Positions 15,780 through 25,550 of a stretch of DNA of 64,000 bases are shown one piece after another. Under the pieces are notes generated by a model. It was not told the origin of the DNA. It made no database searches and saw only the letters and a program-made list of their open reading frames with translations. Source of the stretch: an uncultured Alphaproteobacteria bacterium. Its GTDB lineage: Bacteria; Pseudomonadota; Alphaproteobacteria; Caulobacterales; Caulobacteraceae. Each line of letters begins with the position of its first letter. Within the stretch, counting starts at the first letter, position 1. The position numbers and the translations under genes were made by a program. Location of the stretch: positions 1 through 64,000 of the forward strand of contig CAIVVM010000024.1 in the NCBI GenBank assembly GCA_903909375.1, in the 5' to 3' direction.

Positions 15780-18440
15780 ATGAGCGCGGGGGCGCCCTGG
15801 AGCGTCAAAGGAATTGATCCCAAGGCCCGTGAGGTCGCGAAGGATCTTGCCCGTCGCTCCGGCATGACATTGGGTGAATGGCTGAACCGGGTCATCCTGG
15901 AAGACGACCTGCCTGAGGAAGTCACCGCTGAAGCCCAGGTCTCGGATCGACTCCATCGGCTGTCGAGCCCCGCGCCGCGGTTGGCCGTGGCCTCGGGATC
16001 ATCAGACCTCGCGCGTGTAGGTTTTGCGCTGGATCGAGTGACTGACCGCATCGAGGCGTCGGAGACCCGCACGGGCCTGGCGATCCATGGCGTGGAGCAT
16101 TCAATCCGTCAGGCGTTGGCCCGTATCGAGACCGCCGAGCGGGAGCAGCGCGCCAGCGCCCACCGGCTGGAGAGCCTGGTCGCCGAGAACACGGCGGATC
16201 AGGTCGCGTTCGGCGCGCGTCTGCGCCATCTGGAATCAGAGCCGGCTGGCCCCCGGTCCGTCGAGGCGATGCAAGCCATTGAGTTGCGTCTGGCCAGCGT
16301 GGAGCCGGAGGCTGTAACCGATGCCGTGCTGCAGCGGCTCGGCGAGCGTCTGGCCGAGGCGGAGGCGCGAACCGCCAATGCGCTGGAAACCCTGCAAAAA
16401 TCCCTGGCTTCCTTCGATCGGCGTGTGGCCGCCGTTGAGCGCCATGACTCTGCCGCCGTTGAGCGGAGGTTCGAGAGCCTTGGGCTCGCGCTGACGCAGC
16501 AGGTTGAGCAGGTGCGTGGCGAGGTCGCGCTGAAACTGGAAGCCGCGACGGGTCCGGCGCTCGAGGCCCGGCTCAGTGCCATGGCTGAAACAGTGAAGGC
16601 CGCCGAGCGGCGATCCACGCGTGCCGTCGAGGAGATCGGCCGACAGGTGCTGTTGATGGCCGAAGCGGTCAGCCGCAAGCTGGGCGAAGTGGATCAACGA
16701 AGCGCTGACGCCATTGACCAGGTTGGGTCCGAGGTCGCGCGGATCGCTGGTGCGGTCGAGCTGCGCCTGGCCCGTGGGGAACACACACAGGCCGAAGCCT
16801 TCGAGCGTCTTAACGCCGGATTCTCAAGAGTTACCGATGCGCTTGCCGCTCGCGGGATAGGGGCGGATGTGGAGGTGGCTCCGGCGTTTGCGCAAACGGA
16901 TGCCGTCGACCAGGATCCGGTTGAAGCGATTGAACAAACGCTGGCGGCGATCGACCGGGAGGTCGACCAGACGCTGATCGCCGGCAATGCGGCGGTCGAT
17001 CCCGATCCCCAGACGGCGGCTCTGCTTGAGGAGGCCCGCCAGCGATTGGGTCTCGCGCGTGAGGCAGAGGTCGAAAAAGAGTCGCCCGTGGCGTCTGATG
17101 CTTTCATGGAGCCGGATCCCCAAACCCTGGCGCTTCTGCAGGAAGCCCGGCAGCGCCTTGGCCCCCCGCCTGAACCGGAGCCTGAGCCGCTGCCGGTAGA
17201 GGCCGCAACGCCGGCGCCGCAGATGGGGCCATTCGATTCGGAGCTCTTCGCTCGGGCCGAGCCGCGCGACGACAGTCGCCAGGAGGCTTATGAAGCCCCT
17301 TGGCGAAGCCTGAATCCTGATGGATCAGAGCCAGAAGCCGAGACGGCGTTTGTTCCGATCCGGGAACCCGATGACGAGGCGCTGTTCGCGGCTCGCGATG
17401 CTGCGCCGGCTTCCCCCGAATTGTCGACGCGAGAGGTCATTGACCGCGCTCGCGCCGCGGCGCGCGCCGCCGACGCCACTCGGCCCCTGGACATGCGGGC
17501 GAAGGTCGACCGGAAGGCCGCGACAGGTCGTCTGTTTCAGGGATTTGGGACCAAGCCGCCGCCCCGTCGCCACAACACGGCCCTGCAGACCGCCCTGCTG
17601 GTGGCTGGGGGTGCAGCCTTTCTAAGCGTGGGTGCAGCCGGCTTGACCCTGATGCAGGGTCCGGCCGGCGGCGCGCGCGACGCCGAGGTTTCGCCGCTCG
17701 GACCCAATCCCCGCGCGGCGGTGGCGCTCTCTGCCCCGGCACGCCCGGTGTCGACACCCGTTTTGGAACAGGTTCGGCGCGATGTTGAGAACGGCGCCCC
17801 AGGTGCGGTCGCCCGCCTCAAGGCGCTTGCCGATGCAGACCACCCGCAGGCTCAGCTCTATCTGGCTCAACTCTATGATCTGGGGCAGGCGGGATTGGCC
17901 CGTGACCCTGTTGAAGCCCGTCGCCTTATCGCTCTGGCCGCCGAAAACGGTGATATCCAGGCGATGCACAATCTGGGCGTCTTCTATTTCAGGGGAGAGG
18001 GCGGCCCTCAGGATCTCGCCAGCGCAGCCCAGTGGTTCCGCAAGGCTGCCGAGGGCGGCGTTGTCGAGAGCCAGTACAATCTGGCGCTCCTCTACCAGAG
18101 CGGATCGGGCCTCCAGAAGGATCTGACCAAGGCCCGCTACTGGTTCGCCCAGGCCGCCGGCCAGGGCGATACCGAGGCCCGGCGCGCGCTGGCGGGCCTG
18201 GACACGCCGACCAACCCTCGCCCATCGACGCTTGCCGGTCAGACGCAACCCTACACCCCCGCGACGGGGTCGGGCGTCTCGCAGAATGTCCGCCAGACCC
18301 AGCTGATCCTGGCGAGGCTGGGCTACTACGATGGGCCGGCAGACGGCCTTTCCAATCCCGCCTACCGGACGGCGCTGTCCGCGTACCAGACGGCTCTGGA
18401 CGGGCAGGGCGTCGGAGCCCGGCCCACGCTCGCGAAGTGA
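15780..18440 (+). CDS. podJ: PodJ polar organelle development protein
   Basis: An 886-residue protein that begins with the PodJ signature KGIDPKAREVAKDLARRSGM, followed by long heptad-rich coiled coil (about residues 80-360), an acidic/proline-rich region with two near-identical DPQT-ALL-EARQRLG repeats (near 404 and 444), one membrane span around 603-626, Sel1-like repeats at about 680-800 and a peptidoglycan-binding domain at 833-883. In Caulobacter PodJ localises to the new pole and scaffolds PleC and pilus factors; the periplasmic part is proteolytically shed. Length is slightly below the roughly 970 residues of C. crescentus. ATG 15780 follows GAGAGGT. Confidence 0.88.
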   Translation: MSAGAPWSVKGIDPKAREVAKDLARRSGMTLGEWLNRVILEDDLPEEVTAEAQVSDRLHRLSSPAPRLAVASGSSDLARVGFALDRVTDRIEASETRTGLAIHGVEHSIRQALARIETAEREQRASAHRLESLVAENTADQVAFGARLRHLESEPAGPRSVEAMQAIELRLASVEPEAVTDAVLQRLGERLAEAEARTANALETLQKSLASFDRRVAAVERHDSAAVERRFESLGLALTQQVEQVRGEVALKLEAATGPALEARLSAMAETVKAAERRSTRAVEEIGRQVLLMAEAVSRKLGEVDQRSADAIDQVGSEVARIAGAVELRLARGEHTQAEAFERLNAGFSRVTDALAARGIGADVEVAPAFAQTDAVDQDPVEAIEQTLAAIDREVDQTLIAGNAAVDPDPQTAALLEEARQRLGLAREAEVEKESPVASDAFMEPDPQTLALLQEARQRLGPPPEPEPEPLPVEAATPAPQMGPFDSELFARAEPRDDSRQEAYEAPWRSLNPDGSEPEAETAFVPIREPDDEALFAARDAAPASPELSTREVIDRARAAARAADATRPLDMRAKVDRKAATGRLFQGFGTKPPPRRHNTALQTALLVAGGAAFLSVGAAGLTLMQGPAGGARDAEVSPLGPNPRAAVALSAPARPVSTPVLEQVRRDVENGAPGAVARLKALADADHPQAQLYLAQLYDLGQAGLARDPVEARRLIALAAENGDIQAMHNLGVFYFRGEGGPQDLASAAQWFRKAAEGGVVESQYNLALLYQSGSGLQKDLTKARYWFAQAAGQGDTEARRALAGLDTPTNPRPSTLAGQTQPYTPATGSGVSQNVRQTQLILARLGYYDGPADGLSNPAYRTALSAYQTALDGQGVGARPTLAK

Positions 18441-18493
18441 TCTGCCTTGACCGGGGGCTGATCCAGAGCCCGTTAAGGGCGTAGGCGTACGTA

Positions 18494-19417
18494 GTGGATA
18501 TCTATCTTCCCATCGCCGAGGTCGCGGTCAATGCGCCGCTTATCGTCGCGCTCGGGGCGCTGGTGGGCTTCATCTCCGGCTTGTTCGGAATTGGCGGCGG
18601 CTTCCTGATGACCCCGCTCCTGGTGTTCTTCGGCATCCCCGCGCCGGTGGCGGTGTCCAGCATGGCGCTGCATGTGGCCGGGTCGTCCATGTCAAGCGTC
18701 ATGGCTTACAGCCGCCGCCGTGCTGTGGACTGGCGGATGGGCGGCCTTCTGGCGAGCGGTGGGGTTGTCGGCGCCATCGCCGGGGTGGAAATCTTCCGGT
18801 TGCTTCGGCTGCTCGGACAGGCCGATCTGATCGTTGCCCTGGCCTATCTGGTGTTCCTCGGCGTTATCGGCGGGCTGATGCTCTGGGAATCCCTGGGTCA
18901 GATTATGCGTCGCCGGGCGGGGCAGCCGGATCCGCCACACCGGGATCGCCGGCCGATCTGGCTCTATGGCTTGCCCCTGAAGGTGCGCTTTCCCCGGTCG
19001 CGCCTCTACATCAGCGTCATTCCACCGCTCGCGCTTGGCCTGTTCGTGGGCGTGCTGTCCGCCATCATGGGTGTCGGTGGCGGGTTCATCCTGGTTCCGG
19101 CGATGATCTACATCCTGCGGATGCCAGCCGGCATGGTGGTGGGCACCAGCCTGTTCCAGATCATCATCACGACCGCTCTCACCGGCGTTTTGCAGGCTGG
19201 CCGGAACCAGACGGTCGATGTGGTGCTGGCGACCTTGCTGCTTGTCGGGGGTGTGATCGGCGCCCAGCTGGGTGCGCGCGCGTCCTCGAGGTTCCGGGCT
19301 GAAGAGTTGCGCGCCATCCTGGCCCTGATCGTTCTGCTGGTCGGTCTGCGGATGGGACTGGGCCTGTTTCTCACGCCGGAAGAGCCTTTTGTACTCATGA
19401 CGGGGATGGCAGGATGA
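18494..19417 (+). CDS. Sulfite exporter TauE/SafE (TSUP) family membrane protein
   Basis: A 307-residue protein with eight predicted membrane helices and the two internal TSUP repeats, each starting with a glycine-rich GIGGGFLMTP or GVGGGFILVPAM motif. TSUP proteins export or import sulfite, sulfonates and other small sulfur anions across the inner membrane. The start is GTG 18494. Its stop overlaps the ATG of the TIGR02186 gene by four bases, and these two families are regularly paired in alphaproteobacteria. Confidence 0.85.
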   Translation: MDIYLPIAEVAVNAPLIVALGALVGFISGLFGIGGGFLMTPLLVFFGIPAPVAVSSMALHVAGSSMSSVMAYSRRRAVDWRMGGLLASGGVVGAIAGVEIFRLLRLLGQADLIVALAYLVFLGVIGGLMLWESLGQIMRRRAGQPDPPHRDRRPIWLYGLPLKVRFPRSRLYISVIPPLALGLFVGVLSAIMGVGGGFILVPAMIYILRMPAGMVVGTSLFQIIITTALTGVLQAGRNQTVDVVLATLLLVGGVIGAQLGARASSRFRAEELRAILALIVLLVGLRMGLGLFLTPEEPFVLMTGMAG

Positions 19418-20214
19418 CGCGCGCCGTCGTTCCGCTGGCCATGGTCACTGCACTTGCTGCGCTTGCACCCGCGCGAGCGGCCCCGGTGATCTCTGCGGCG
19501 CTCACCGACACTACGGTGAAGGTCTCGTCGGACTTCAACGGTGCACGGATCATTCTGTATGGCGCGGTGTTCGACCCCTCCGCGACCCCCAGCGATGTGG
19601 TTGTGCTGGTCCGGGGTCCCGAGCAGGCGGTGCGGATCACCCGCCGCGACAGGGTTTTCGGCCTGTGGCTCAACAGCCGCCCTGTGGTGTTTCGCGGTGC
19701 TCCGGGCTTCTATCGCGCAGCGTCCAATCGTCCGCTGGATGAAATCGCGACCTTCGGGACCTTGCGAAGGCTTGGGGCCGGCATCGACCACCTCGCCATC
19801 AATGCGCCCGAGGAGCAGAGGATCGAAACCCGCTACGGGGTCCGCGACGTCGTCGTCTCGCGGCTGGGCGCCGACTACTACGTCTGGCGGCGGGCCGTGG
19901 TTCGGCTAAAGCAGGCGGCGGGGCTCTACAACGAGGATGGCCGGGGCGTGCGTTTCGTCGATCGGGGTCTGTTCCGCGCCGAGATCGCACTGCCAGCGGG
20001 AGCGCCGACCGGGGTCTATCGGGCCGACATTCTATTGTTTCAGAACGGAAAACCCGTTGCGCAACGGTCGAGGGCGCTGACGGTCGAAAAGGTCGGTATT
20101 GAGCGGGCCCTTTACGTCTGGGCGCATGTGAGGCCATGGTCTTACGGGTTGGTTTCCATGGCGTTTGCCCTGGCGGCCGGTTGGGCGGCCTCCATGGCCT
20201 TCCGGAGGGATTGA
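19414..20214 (+). CDS. TIGR02186 family periplasmic protein
   Basis: A 266-residue protein with a signal peptide (to about residue 22), a beta-rich body with TTVKVSSDFNGARIILYGAV and FGLWLNSRPVVFRGAPGFY, and one C-terminal membrane helix (about 240-260). This is the alphaproteobacterial conserved family TIGR02186, almost always next to a TauE/SafE transporter as here (ATGA overlap). It is probably an accessory to that transporter facing the periplasm; the biochemical role is unknown. Confidence 0.8.
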   Translation: MTRAVVPLAMVTALAALAPARAAPVISAALTDTTVKVSSDFNGARIILYGAVFDPSATPSDVVVLVRGPEQAVRITRRDRVFGLWLNSRPVVFRGAPGFYRAASNRPLDEIATFGTLRRLGAGIDHLAINAPEEQRIETRYGVRDVVVSRLGADYYVWRRAVVRLKQAAGLYNEDGRGVRFVDRGLFRAEIALPAGAPTGVYRADILLFQNGKPVAQRSRALTVEKVGIERALYVWAHVRPWSYGLVSMAFALAAGWAASMAFRRD

Positions 20215-20220
20215 TAGCTC

Positions 20221-20688
20221 GTGGATAGCGTGAGACCCGCTTCCAGATCGGAATCGCCGCCGTTGGCCCTTTGGGCCATCGCCGCGCTGTGCCTGTCGCC
20301 GTTTGTGGCGGCTGCATTGATCTTCAGCTACGGCCCGCCAAAGCATGCCACGATGTCTCTGAATATCCTGATGACATGGTCCGCGGGCGGCATGTCGTTT
20401 CTGGCTGGCGTACGCTGGGGACTTGAAACCCGGGAACCGGATCCTCGCTGGCAGCGCCAGGGGTTTTCCGCCCTTGCGGCCTTGGCTGCGTGGGTCATTT
20501 TTCTGGCGCGCGGCCATGCCCCCGACACCTGGATCCTGGGCGGGTTCATCGCGGCCTACCTGATCCAGTGGCTGTTCGACCACCAGACGCCGGATACGCC
20601 GTCGCGCTATCCCATACTATCAACAGCCGTCACCGGCGTGGCCTGCGTTTCGTTGGCGCTGGCGCTGGAAAAGGCGCTGCACGCCTGA
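20221..20688 (+). CDS. DUF3429 family membrane protein
   Basis: A 155-residue protein with about five short membrane segments and the pattern MTWSAGGMSFLAGVRWGLE, typical of DUF3429. It starts at GTG 20221, six bases after the TIGR02186 gene, and is probably in the same operon. Function unknown. Confidence 0.7.
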   Translation: MDSVRPASRSESPPLALWAIAALCLSPFVAAALIFSYGPPKHATMSLNILMTWSAGGMSFLAGVRWGLETREPDPRWQRQGFSALAALAAWVIFLARGHAPDTWILGGFIAAYLIQWLFDHQTPDTPSRYPILSTAVTGVACVSLALALEKALHA

Positions 20689-20714
20689 GCGGGCGATACA
20701 AGAAGGATACCATC

Positions 20715-21467
20715 ATGCGCCTCAGACAGATCGCCTTGGTCGGGCAGGACCTCGCCGCCGCGACGGCAGATATCGTGGACGTTCTGGGATTGGGCGACGC
20801 CTATGCCGATCCGGGCGTAGGCAAGTTCGGGCTGACCAATGCAGTCTGGCCGGTGGGCGACACCTTTCTGGAAGTGGTCACGCCCCTGCAACCGGGCACG
20901 ACGGCGGGTCGTCTGCTGGAAAAGCGCGGCGGCGACGGCGGCTATATGGTGATCCTGCAAGTGGACGACATTGCCGTGGCCCGCGGCCACATCCATGCGG
21001 CCGGCGCACGGGTCATCGAACAGGTGGATGTCAGGGACAAGGTGTCCATGAGCCACATCCACCCCAAGGATATCGGCGGCGCGATCCTGTCGGTGGATCA
21101 GATGATTCCGAGGGAGAACTGGGAGTGGGGTGGTCCGGACTGGCGCCGCAACGTGCGGACGGATGTCTCGGCGGCCGTGGTCGGCGGCGAATTGCAGGGA
21201 GACGACCCTGAGGGCATGGCCCGACGCTGGGCCGCCGTGCTCGGGCTCACCGCAGAGCCTTTTGCAGCGGGTTGGCGAATTGCGCTCGAGGGCGGTGAAC
21301 TGCGTTTTGTCGCGGCGACGGATGGCAGAGGCGAGGGTCTGGGCGTGTTTGATGTTGCGGTGCGCGATCCCGAAGCGGTCCGCGACCGGGCGCGGGCCCG
21401 CAACTGCCTCGGCTCGGACGGTGGTGTTGTTCTTTGCGGAACCCGCGTCCGCCTGATCCAGGCCTGA
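20715..21467 (+). CDS. VOC superfamily protein, two-module
   Basis: A 250-residue protein starting MRLRQIALVGQDLAAATADI. The first half is a glyoxalase/bleomycin-resistance module with ILQVDDIAVARGHIHAAG; the second half repeats the fold more loosely. It starts 26 bases after the DUF3429 gene behind AGAAGGAT. Metal ligands are not obvious, so I cannot assign a reaction. It could be a dioxygenase-like or lyase-like enzyme. Confidence 0.7.
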   Translation: MRLRQIALVGQDLAAATADIVDVLGLGDAYADPGVGKFGLTNAVWPVGDTFLEVVTPLQPGTTAGRLLEKRGGDGGYMVILQVDDIAVARGHIHAAGARVIEQVDVRDKVSMSHIHPKDIGGAILSVDQMIPRENWEWGGPDWRRNVRTDVSAAVVGGELQGDDPEGMARRWAAVLGLTAEPFAAGWRIALEGGELRFVAATDGRGEGLGVFDVAVRDPEAVRDRARARNCLGSDGGVVLCGTRVRLIQA

Positions 21468-21468
21468 T

Positions 21469-21897
21469 CTATTCGCTGCGGTTCAGGATCGCGGCGGTGT
21501 CGACCAGTTCGGCCAGTAGCGACAGGGTGGCTTTGCCGGAGCAGTCGAAGGGATTCAGCTCCACCCTTTTGAAGTACTTCAGCAGAAGGGACGGATTGAT
21601 CCGGGAGATGGTCACCTGGCCCATCGTCCAGTTGCCGAACCGGCGCTCGCCGATTTCCTCATAGATCAGCAGCCGGACCTGCTCGTGGCGAGGATCCCGC
21701 ACGATGGTGTTGTAGAGGTCGCATACTTCATCCCGGCCGCCTTCCAGCACCTGGATGAAGAGGTCATCGGACACGCACAAAAGGCCTGTCACCCCTTGGT
21801 CGGGGTTATTCTTCCGCGACTGGGCCAGAATATCATCGCAGGACGACGCCACGAGGGCCTTCGACGGACGACTTGCATAGAGACAGCGCACAAGCAT
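21469..21897 (-). CDS. BLUF-domain blue-light photoreceptor
   Basis: A 142-residue stand-alone BLUF protein. The flavin-photocycle residues are in place: Tyr7 (VRCLYASR), Asn31 (NNPDQGVTGLL) and Gln49 (FIQVLEG), with the same spacings as Tyr21, Asn45 and Gln63 of AppA. BLUF domains bind FAD and switch hydrogen bonding on blue light. The roughly 45 residues after the core form the usual short helical cap and no output domain is attached, so it should signal by protein contact. It lies seven bases after folE and is very likely in its operon. Confidence 0.9.
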   Translation of the reverse strand: MLVRCLYASRPSKALVASSCDDILAQSRKNNPDQGVTGLLCVSDDLFIQVLEGGRDEVCDLYNTIVRDPRHEQVRLLIYEEIGERRFGNWTMGQVTISRINPSLLLKYFKRVELNPFDCSGKATLSLLAELVDTAAILNRSE

Positions 21898-21904
21898 CTG
21901 CGGC

Positions 21905-22618
21905 TCACTTCCTTTGTTGCAGGAGGGACAGGAACTCGCTTCTCAAGTGCGTGTCCTTGAGGAAGGAGCCTCTCATCACGCTGTTGATCATCTTGGTCTC
22001 GCTGTCCTTTACCCCACGCCAGTGCATACAGAAGTGGTCGGCCTCCATGACGATGGCGAGACCATCAGGCCGCACCTTGTCCATCAGCAGTTCGGCCATC
22101 TGGGTGATGGCTTCCTCCTGAATCTGGGGGCGCGACATCACCCAATCGGCCAGGCGCGAGTACTTTGAAAGACCGATCAGGTTGGAGTGCTCATTGGGCA
22201 TAAGACCGATCCAAAGGCGCCCCATGATTGGGCAGAAGTGGTGGCTGCAGGCGCTGCGCACCGTGATCGGACCCACAATCATCAACTCGTTGAGCGACTC
22301 TGCGTTGGGGAACTCCGTAACCGGCGGCGCTTCAGCGTAGCGGCCGCGAAACACCTCCGTGAGGTACATCTTGGCCACCCGGCGCGCGGTGTCCTGGGTG
22401 TTGTGGTCGCCCTCGGTGTCGATCACCAGGCTTTCCAGCACGCCCTGGAACTTGCCCGCCACCTCGGCAAGCAGGGCGTCCATTTCCCCGGGTTCGACGA
22501 AGGCGGCGATGTTGTCGTTGGCGTTGAACCGTTTGCGAGCGCGTTGCAGCCGCCCGCGGATCGTCACGGAAATCGGCTCCGGAGCCGTTGTATCGCTGGG
22601 CGGGGGCGGTTCGCTCAT
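21905..22618 (-). CDS. folE: GTP cyclohydrolase I
   Basis: A 237-residue type I GTP cyclohydrolase, which converts GTP to dihydroneopterin triphosphate. The zinc ligands are visible as Cys124 and His127 in SACSHHFCPIMG and Cys197 in HFCMHWRGV, and the family's N-terminal helices and DTARRVAKMY segment are present. About 35 extra residues precede the core. It is the first gene of a two-gene unit with the BLUF sensor, suggesting the pterin product is used in a light-linked function (for example a photolyase/cryptochrome antenna) rather than, or besides, folate. A palindrome sits about 90 bases upstream. Confidence 0.92.
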   Translation of the reverse strand: MSEPPPPSDTTAPEPISVTIRGRLQRARKRFNANDNIAAFVEPGEMDALLAEVAGKFQGVLESLVIDTEGDHNTQDTARRVAKMYLTEVFRGRYAEAPPVTEFPNAESLNELMIVGPITVRSACSHHFCPIMGRLWIGLMPNEHSNLIGLSKYSRLADWVMSRPQIQEEAITQMAELLMDKVRPDGLAIVMEADHFCMHWRGVKDSETKMINSVMRGSFLKDTHLRSEFLSLLQQRK

Positions 22619-22706
22619 GGGACCCTTCGACGCGCGCGACAGGAAGCGCCTGCCCGTACCGCATCGACCTACAGCCCGGTGAGCCGCGCGTCATGTGAAT
22701 CCGGGA

Positions 22707-22724
22707 TGACGTAACGAAACGTCA
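22707..22724. promoter_or_regulatory. Candidate operator upstream of folE-BLUF (TGACGT-N6-ACGTCA)
   Basis: A perfect 6-base inverted repeat with a 6-base spacer, in the 110-base gap between folE and the adenylate cyclase gene. Symmetry and position suit a dimeric regulator of folE; it could also be part of a terminator for the cyclase gene, though no T-run follows. Regulator unknown. Confidence 0.4.
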
Positions 22725-22728
22725 GCGC

Positions 22729-25404
22729 CTATTTCTCTGTCAGGTTCCACACGCCGTCCCAATCGCCGGGTGGCGGCGTGTCCCGGAGCAGGCGGCAACG
22801 ATCAACGTAGATGCTCGACGGGCCGTCGTCCGGATAGAGCTCCAGCGCCGCCAGGAAAGCCCGCTCCGCCATGTCCCAGTCGCGGGCGCGATAGGCGTTC
22901 AAGCCTTCTGCGTGAAGCATCAGCAGAGACGCCATTCCAGGTTCCTGGGCGCGGTAGCCGAGGGACTCATAAACCGCCACGGGTCGATCCTTCCCCCTCA
23001 CGCGGATAAGATCCAGCTCCCGCAGGGTCGCCGGGCTCTGTAGTTCGCGCACGGTGGTTTCGGACAACACGATCTTGGCGCCGTACTGCTTTGTCGCGCC
23101 CTCCAGCCGCGAGGCCAGGTTTACGTTGTCGCCGATCACCGTGTAGTCCAGTCGTTTCACCGACCCGATATTGCCGACCACGGTCGGGCCGGTGGAAAAC
23201 CCGATCCCTATGTCCAGCGCCTGTTGACCGGCCGCAACCCGACGCTCGTTAAGGGCGGCAAGTCTCCGCATCATGTCGTCAGCGGCGGCCAACGCCTGGT
23301 CCGCATCACGGGGGCCCACCAGCGGAGCCCCGAACAGCGCCATGATCCCGTCGCCCATATATTTGTCCAGGATGCCGCCGTGCTGGAAGATCACGTCGAC
23401 CATCTCGGTGAAGTACGCGTTCAGGAGCGAGACCGTTTCGCGCGGCCCCAGAGCCTCGGCGATGGAGGTGAAACTCCGGATGTCGGAGAACATCACCGTG
23501 ACCTTCTGTTCCTTGCCTCCAAGTTCCAGCTCGCCGGCCGAGAGCAGCTGATCGGCCACCTCCTTGGACATGTAGCGCGACATGGTGGAGCGGATACGCT
23601 TCTCCTCGGTGATGTCCTCGAGAACCAGCATCGAGCCGATCCGGTCCTCAGAGGCATCGATCAGGGGCATCGCCGTCAGATTGACAGTCGACACGCCGCC
23701 ATCCGGGCGCAGAAACTCCGCGTCGATCGCCAACGCCGTTTCACCGCTCGAGGTCTTGTCGAGGCTGTCGATGATCCAGGCATTGCCCTCGTCAAAAACG
23801 CGCGCCGCATCGCGCCCGATCAGTATGTCGCGCTTCAGGCCGAGCAGGGTTTCGGCAGCATCATTGGCCGTGACGATCTTCGCGTCGGCGTCCAGGGTGA
23901 CAATCCCGTTCGAGGTGCTCTTCAGGATGCTTTCGTTGTAGTTCTTGATGCTCAGCACATCGTCGAAAAGCTTGGCGTTCTCGAGGCTGACGGCGATCTG
24001 GGCGGCAAACGCCTTGAGGCGGGATTCGTCCTTGGTTGAGAAGTGGCCGCCGCGCTTGTTGAGCGCCTGGGCGACCCCGATCCGGGCTCCGGCCTTGTTG
24101 GTGATCGGTACGCAAAGGATGCTGCGGGTGGTGAAGCCCGACAACCGGTCTACCTCCGGGTTGAACCTCGGGTCCTCATAGGGATTGTCGATATTCTCGA
24201 GATGGCCGGTCGTGAACACCGCGCCGGCGATCCCCCGCCCGGTTGGCACCCGTATCTGCCGGGTCTCCATGCCGTCGGCATAGAGGGTGTAGAGTTCATC
24301 GGTCTTGTCATCATAGATGAACAGGGATGCCCGTTCGGCGCCAAGCAACTGAGTGGTGGCCGTCATGATACGGCCGATCAGCACCTCCAGCAGCAGCTCC
24401 CCGGCCAGGTCCTGCGTGACTTCCAGGATCTGCTGCTCCTCACGCAGCGACTCCAGCATCAGGTCAAAGCCGCGGTTGATGTCGGCGTACTCGTCTGTAC
24501 TCAGGACCTCGAGCTTGGCGTTGTCGAGGTCGCCGCTTTCGACCTTGCCCATGGCGTCGATCAGGCGCGCCGCTGATTGTGACACCTCACGCGCTGTCAG
24601 GACGGCCATCGATACGGAGCCGACCACACAGACCAGGACAATTCCGACGCTCCAGACATAGAGGGCGAGAATCTCGCCTTCTGGTACGACGAACCCGTGG
24701 CGCGTCAGCATCCGATCGAACTTGTAGAGGAATGAAACCACCGCGAAGACGAGGGGCAGCGAGCTCACTGCGATGGCGAGGAACAGCAGTTTTGTGCGCA
24801 ACGGAACCGAGGTCAGCTTGGCCAGTTCCGCTGGCGGCGTTGGTCCGCCGAGGCTCCGCGAAAGACGCTGCGCGATGGGCTGGATTTCGCGGCTGACGGC
24901 GAAATATTCGAAGATCGCATGCGCCGGCGTGGCGAAAACAAAGATCAGGGTCGCCAGCGACAGGACCTGCCACAGTACGATGTCTGCGCCAAAGAACAGG
25001 TTGATCGGGATGATCACCAGCAACAGCGACATCGTCGCCATCGGCCCGTGCAGGACGATCACCCGGACCGCGGAAAGCTGCGGAAGATTCAGGGCCCGCA
25101 CCAGGGCCGCGCCCAGTATCTCGGGACCGGGCCGTTCGCCTCGATCCAGAGCGCTCAGGACCGGAGCCAGGGGTTTCAGATGTCGACGAATGGCGATCAC
25201 GTCGATCGAGGTAAAGAACGCGACACCGAACGGCGCGGCCAGCCAGAACAGCAGCCACTGACGTCCGGTGAACTCAAGGCCCAGAAGCCCGAGTCCCATC
25301 GAAATCGTCACGGCTGTGAACGAGGCCAGATGATAGATGACGATCAGGCGCCAGAAGAGCGCCCGGCCTGAGTCCGGCATGGTCGAGGCGACCCCTTTGG
25401 TCAC
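22729..25404 (-). CDS. Membrane class III adenylate cyclase with HAMP, GAF and PAS domains
   Basis: About 891 residues from GTG 25404, which has GAGGTGGG at the right distance; the frame is open a little further upstream. Order of parts: about six membrane helices (to about residue 270), a HAMP-like linker, GAF (about 325-480), PAS (about 490-600), class III cyclase (about 618-820) and a short TPR-like tail. The catalytic domain has metal aspartates in MFSDIRSFT and DKYMGDGIMALFG, and the Lys (KYMGD) and Asp (LDYTVIGD) pair that selects ATP over GTP. It should make cAMP in response to a small-molecule or redox cue read by GAF/PAS. Confidence 0.88.
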   Translation of the reverse strand: MTKGVASTMPDSGRALFWRLIVIYHLASFTAVTISMGLGLLGLEFTGRQWLLFWLAAPFGVAFFTSIDVIAIRRHLKPLAPVLSALDRGERPGPEILGAALVRALNLPQLSAVRVIVLHGPMATMSLLLVIIPINLFFGADIVLWQVLSLATLIFVFATPAHAIFEYFAVSREIQPIAQRLSRSLGGPTPPAELAKLTSVPLRTKLLFLAIAVSSLPLVFAVVSFLYKFDRMLTRHGFVVPEGEILALYVWSVGIVLVCVVGSVSMAVLTAREVSQSAARLIDAMGKVESGDLDNAKLEVLSTDEYADINRGFDLMLESLREEQQILEVTQDLAGELLLEVLIGRIMTATTQLLGAERASLFIYDDKTDELYTLYADGMETRQIRVPTGRGIAGAVFTTGHLENIDNPYEDPRFNPEVDRLSGFTTRSILCVPITNKAGARIGVAQALNKRGGHFSTKDESRLKAFAAQIAVSLENAKLFDDVLSIKNYNESILKSTSNGIVTLDADAKIVTANDAAETLLGLKRDILIGRDAARVFDEGNAWIIDSLDKTSSGETALAIDAEFLRPDGGVSTVNLTAMPLIDASEDRIGSMLVLEDITEEKRIRSTMSRYMSKEVADQLLSAGELELGGKEQKVTVMFSDIRSFTSIAEALGPRETVSLLNAYFTEMVDVIFQHGGILDKYMGDGIMALFGAPLVGPRDADQALAAADDMMRRLAALNERRVAAGQQALDIGIGFSTGPTVVGNIGSVKRLDYTVIGDNVNLASRLEGATKQYGAKIVLSETTVRELQSPATLRELDLIRVRGKDRPVAVYESLGYRAQEPGMASLLMLHAEGLNAYRARDWDMAERAFLAALELYPDDGPSSIYVDRCRLLRDTPPPGDWDGVWNLTEK

Positions 25405-25550
25405 TGACCCACCTCGCAAGACGCCGCCCGGCCGTAGCGCACCAATAACCCCCAATACGTCGCCGGAGCGCAGTCTAGACCGCGATCTCTTGCAGCGCCA
25501 AACGGCGATCAAACGCTGGATCTGAAGCAGCGCCTGTCGCTGGCGCGATA

